Part shown: positions 60,601 through 64,000 of the stretch, piece after piece
Layout: the number at the start of each line of letters is the position of its first letter
Position numbering within the stretch: the stretch's first letter is position 1
NCBI RefSeq assembly: GCF_014851395.1
Contig: NW_024041373.1
Location: forward strand, 5,477,495-5,541,494
Length of the DNA: 64,000 nucleotides
DNA from: Micropterus salmoides
Taxonomy: Eukaryota; Chordata; Actinopteri; Centrarchiformes; Centrarchidae
Direction: 5' to 3'
Notes under the pieces: generated by a model
What the model was told of the DNA's origin: nothing
Database searches by the model: none
What the model saw: the letters and a program-made list of their open reading frames with translations, nothing else
Translations under genes and position numbers: made by a program

Positions 60601-60639
60601 ATGTGCAGTGATTACAGAGCAATTTATGTTGTGATATAA

Positions 60640-61381
60640 GTTGTCGCATTCCTTGTGTCAAGCCACTCCTAAACAAGACACAGCGTAGCAAAAAGACAAA
60701 AAGGACTGGACTGCTGCTGAGTGGTCCAAAGTTATGTTCTCTGATGAAAGTAAATTTTGAATTTCCTTTGGAAATCAAGGTCCCAGAGTCTGGAGGAAGA
60801 GAATCCACGTTGCTTGAAGTCCAGTGTAAAGTTTCCACAGTCAGTGATGGTTTGGGGTGCCATGTCATCTGCTGGTGTTGGTCCACTGTGTTTTCATTTT
60901 TCTTAACCCTATAAAAAATCTATGGGGTATTGTGAAGAGGAAGATGAGATACGCCAGACCCAACAATGCAGAAGAGCTGAAGGCCACTATCAGAGCAACC
61001 TGAGCAGTGCCACAGACTGATGGACTCCATGCCACGCCGCATTGCTGCAGTAATTCAGGCAAAAGGAGCCCCAACTAAGTATTGAGTGCTGTACATGCTC
61101 ATACTTTTCATGTTCATACTTTTCAATTGGCCAACATTTCTAAAAATCCTTTTTTTGTATTGGTCTTAAGTAATATTCTAATTTTCGGAGATACTGAATT
61201 TGGGATTTTCATTAGTTGTCAGTTTTAATCATCACAATTAAATGAAACACTTGAAATATATCAGTCTGTGTGGAATGAATGTATACATTATACAAATTTC
61301 ACTTTTTGAATGGAATTACTGAAATAAATCAACTTTTTGATGATTTTCTAATTCTACCTTCTAATATGACCAGCACCTGTA
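60640..61381 (+). pseudogene. Tc1-like transposase relic and 3' terminal repeat
   Basis: The element lacks its 5' part. The transposase segment around 60734-60757 reads MFSDESKF, the region of the first catalytic Asp, and is followed at once by TGA. The region with the second Asp is deleted. The third catalytic residue, the Glu of NPIENLW in DD34E transposases, is Lys here (codon 60914-60916). Downstream, KRKMRYARPNNAEELKATIR is well preserved. The 3' non-coding end GACCAGCACCTG is complete and adjoins TA at 61380-61381. Clearly dead. Confidence 0.85.
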
Positions 61382-61650
61382 TAAGGTGAATGTCATTGGT
61401 CCAAGCACAGAACTCCATGACTAACTTTTGGAGGATTCATAATTAACATGTACAAACTGAGATTGATCTGATAGAGTGGTTCCTTTAATGGCAATTAAAT
61501 GTTCAGGTCTCTGTAATAGGTTGTGATGGTCAGTGGTGTCAAATGCAGCACTATCTAACAAGACAAGTACAGACACAAGTCCGTTGCCTGGTGCAATTTG
61601 AAGGTCAATTGTAATTTTCACCAGTGCTCTCTCAGTGCTATGATGCACTC
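61382..61650 (-). pseudogene. L2-like LINE RT, part 2 (palm)
   Basis: On the minus strand the frame from 61648 reads HHSTERALVKITIDLQIAPG, then VLVLLDSAAFDTTDHHNLL, which is RT motif A with its Asp (one residue seems lost before SAAFDT), then IAIKGTTLSDQSQFVHVNYE. It ends at the TA border of the Tc1 relic. Its N-terminal half lies beyond the MITE at 61654-62507. Non-functional because of the insertion, frameshifts and truncation. Confidence 0.75.
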
Positions 61651-61653
61651 TAA

Positions 61654-62507
61654 TGGTGCTTACAGATCAAAAGCGAAGTGAGCGTTCGGGGCGGTGACTT
61701 TACATACAAAGTCAGCGAAGCGAAGGAAATCGCGTGAGTTGAATATTTCCAAAACAAGCCAGAAATTCGCTGTGTTACTATAGCCTATCAACATTGAGAT
61801 TGTCTGTATGTCACCGACAGCTTCAGAGCGTTGTGTGGAGAGGGCCAGGCGGAGCGGGTGATTGAAAATCTGCAGGCCGGCTGAGATCTGCTAAACTTGG
61901 GAGAGAGAAGCAGGGAGCTATGCTCCAGCTTTTGGACAAATAAACATCCGTGGTCGCAACTACGCAGTTTGCTCGAGGGAGGAGCTCGGAGTAAACTGTT
62001 TTTTAAAATGAGCTTTTTACTTTAGTTTTTAGGATTACAACGTTGATTTATCATCACTTGAGCTTCTCAGCATCTAGCTTCCGTGCACATCCGGTTCCAG
62101 TGTTGTTAGCGTCGTTTGGCACTACTTCATATTTATTTAAAAAACGACAAAACTGGACATTGCTGGGAGAAAAGAAAGCGAGGAGGTTGAACTACCTGGT
62201 GAGTTCAGAAAACATGTGTATGTAACTTTATTCCAGCTATCGTTGTACTTTACTGTGACCAAGTTAGCATAGCATAGCCCTGATTGATCCGAACTACAGA
62301 AACAAAACTGCATCATATTGTAGTTATTTTGGCATCAGTTTGATCTGTTAATTGCTATTCATATAGCTGTAGTAATGGCAAGTTGTGTTTATTCACGTTA
62401 TCGCGTTAAAATCGCCTTCTCGCATTGTGTGTGAACACTTGCAGTGAATGTACTCACGCGAGGAAAGTGTCGCAAGGCGAAAATTCACGTTTGGTCTGAA
62501 AGCACAG
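61654..62507. mobile_element. PIF/Harbinger-like MITE, 854 bp, TAA duplication
   Basis: TAA stands at 61651-61653 and 62508-62510. The ends are TGGTGCTTACAGATCAAA and, on the minus strand, CTGTGCTTTCAGACCAAA. Subterminal GCGAAGTGAGCG / CGCGAGG-type motifs occur on both sides. Removing the element joins the two halves of the LINE RT. TWA duplications are the PIF/Harbinger signature. No transposase inside. Confidence 0.75.
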
Positions 62508-62510
62508 TAA

Positions 62511-62950
62511 CTCCTGACTGAAAATTCTCAAATAAACTATTATGTTATGTAATAAGTCACACAACTGATTGGCAACTGTTTTCCCAAGGATCTTCTTGAG
62601 AAAGGGGAGGTTAGATATAGGTCTATAGTTGGCTAAAACCCCTGGATCAAGAGTGGGATTTTCAGAAGAGGTTTGATTACAGCTACTTCAAAGGGCTGTG
62701 GCACACATAGTGATCATGTCTCATAAAGAAGTGCTAACTAAGGGTAAAACTTTAAGCAGCCTAGTTGGGATGGGGTCCAAGAGAAAGGTAGATGGCTTAT
62801 ATGAATAAATTGTTACGGTGGGTTGGTGAATAATAGTAGAAAAGCAGTCTAAATACATGAGCTGAATCTTGCTATAAAGCCTCGTAAAACCAAGGGGAGA
62901 TGCAGATTCAAGTGATAATTATCTGGCTCGTTCGGCACTACAAATGACCC
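62511..62950 (-). pseudogene. L2-like LINE RT, part 1 (N-terminal side)
   Basis: On the minus strand one frame reads VAVIKPLLKIPLL and another NYRPISNLPFLKKILGKTVA, the well-known N-terminal RT blocks, so a frameshift lies between them near 62640. Together with 61382-61650 this is a single LINE copy broken by the MITE. The upstream (right-hand) border is approximate. Confidence 0.75.
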
Positions 62951-63309
62951 CTTTCACAATGTCCATTTATTTTCACATTGTCATTTGATGTTTTGTTATT
63001 ATTAAAAAAAATGTTATAGCAATTTTAAGGTTAGGAAAAGATGGAGACAGTTAGTAAAAAGATAAAAGTTAGTTGCAGAACTGTGAGGTAAAACTTCACC
63101 ATCCTAACCTTCATACCCTAATTTTCCACTACATTACTTTTTGCATTGGTATTGAATGTTGGCACTGGAATTTTAATTATATGGGATGTCCAGGATGTCT
63201 GGGGTTTTTAGAACCTTCGTGGCTTTATACAGGTTGAATTACTGCTGTTTTCTATTAGCAAAAGGTTGAAAATTAAACATTTCTCTGCACAAAGAGTCTC
63301 TACAAGCTT
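62951..63309. other. Gene-free AT-rich stretch
   Basis: No feature recognised. Confidence 0.4.
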
Positions 63310-63700
63310 ACGTGCACATAGTGTTTGACACTGAGCTGACTCTCCCCTCCCTGTCCTTTGTCTGCAAACGTCTCCTCTGTGAAACCCGACCACAGGGACA
63401 ATCATCATTCCTCAGCTATTAGCACCAAATCTTTGGCCAGGCCTGAATGTGAGGAGATGTTGTGTTGTCAGCTGGAGGGCTTTGGTTTCTCCCCAGATGA
63501 GTGGAGAAAGGGGTCAGTGACGCCTGTCAACGACCCCCAATGGCCCCCGGTTTCCTGTCCAGGGACCACTCAATAGCCTCCATTACGTGTCATCGAAGAA
63601 CCAAAATGGCTGCTCTACATTTCCACCCAGCGGTCTTTATCATGATAGTTGCTCGGCAGAAACTCAAGAGCTTTCATAATGAATGGCCACTGGAAGCAAG
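63310..63700. other. Candidate conserved non-coding segment
   Basis: TTAGCACCAAATCTTTGGCC, CCATTACGTGTCATCGAAGA, CTTTATCATGATAGTTGCTC and GAGCTTTCATAATGAATGGC are spread through non-repetitive, GC-balanced DNA. Two short frames in different phases cover it without features. The segment resembles vertebrate conserved enhancers in texture. Untested. Confidence 0.32.
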
Positions 63701-64000
63701 CAGTTAAAGATATAGCTGAGATAAGCATACACTGATAGGTAATTTACTATGAAAGGCAATAAGGTTCTTTGTCCAATATCAGAGAATCTTTTCAAGGGTC
63801 GTTTTTCTGTGCAGATGTCAGCAACAGGTAACTGTAACTTAAGAAGGAGCTGGAAGGTTTGGCCAGCAGGTTGAAAGACACATAAGAAAGTTAGAAAAGT
63901 AATTGTTGAGTTTGTTGGATCACTAAAAGACTGCAAGTCCGAGGAAGCAGCCATACGAGCAAGCGGCATAAAGTTTAATACAAAGCAACCACAATGGTTT
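63701..64000. other. Gene-free end of window
   Basis: A 101-codon minus frame (63664-63969) is open, with no domain. Nothing else is seen. Confidence 0.35.

Overview
The window looks like nuclear DNA of a bony fish, most likely a spiny-rayed (percomorph) teleost. The signs are a moderately AT-rich background, very many CA/GT and GA microsatellites, and many interspersed-repeat families that I know from fish genomes: L2/Rex-like LINE ends ending in short tandem motifs, a Tc1-type transposase relic, PIF/Harbinger-like MITEs, foldback elements and a tRNA-derived SINE head. Species cannot be told from the sequence.

I find no convincing complete protein-coding gene. Almost all open frames are short, and many are translated microsatellites (Cys-Val or Thr-His runs). 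The best unexplained coding candidate is a minus-strand exon-like open frame at 49942-50176, directly after a strong polypyrimidine tract and AG acceptor. The window is therefore best read as intergenic or deep intronic DNA.

Layout. 0-13 kb: a 593-bp MITE (1136-1728), a dispersed repeat with a small inserted sequence (4216-4580), CA arrays, a TTAGCATGCTAA-type repeat (6555-6850), a degenerate element (7305-7990), a LINE tail (10.56 kb) and a repeat with a CTCF-like core (11.9 kb). 13-17 kb: a TA-flanked MITE (13443-14269) and a Harbinger-like element (15221-16487) inserted into a LINE 3' end. 17-30 kb: a second copy of the 4.2-kb repeat with its own nested LINE tail, a 33-bp tandem repeat, a frameshifted LINE RT, a piggyBac-like relic, a SINE head and a foldback element. 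30-44 kb: microsatellites, foldback copies, several LINE tails and stretches that read like conserved non-coding DNA. 44.4-47.5 kb: the least repetitive, most GC-rich block, with the best cluster of candidate conserved non-coding elements. 48-60 kb: MITE and LINE pieces, the exon-like frame, and a 1.19-kb foldback element with near-identical 136-bp arms and an internal CTCF-like core. 60-64 kb: a 260-bp inverted repeat, a Tc1 relic ending at its TA, a minus-strand L2-like LINE whose RT is split by an 854-bp MITE with TAA duplications, and a last candidate conserved segment.

The clearest information here is the order of insertion events, which can be read from target-site duplications and reconstructed empty sites. 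I see no new enzymatic system. Repeat family names rest on memory of fish consensus sequences, not on a search.
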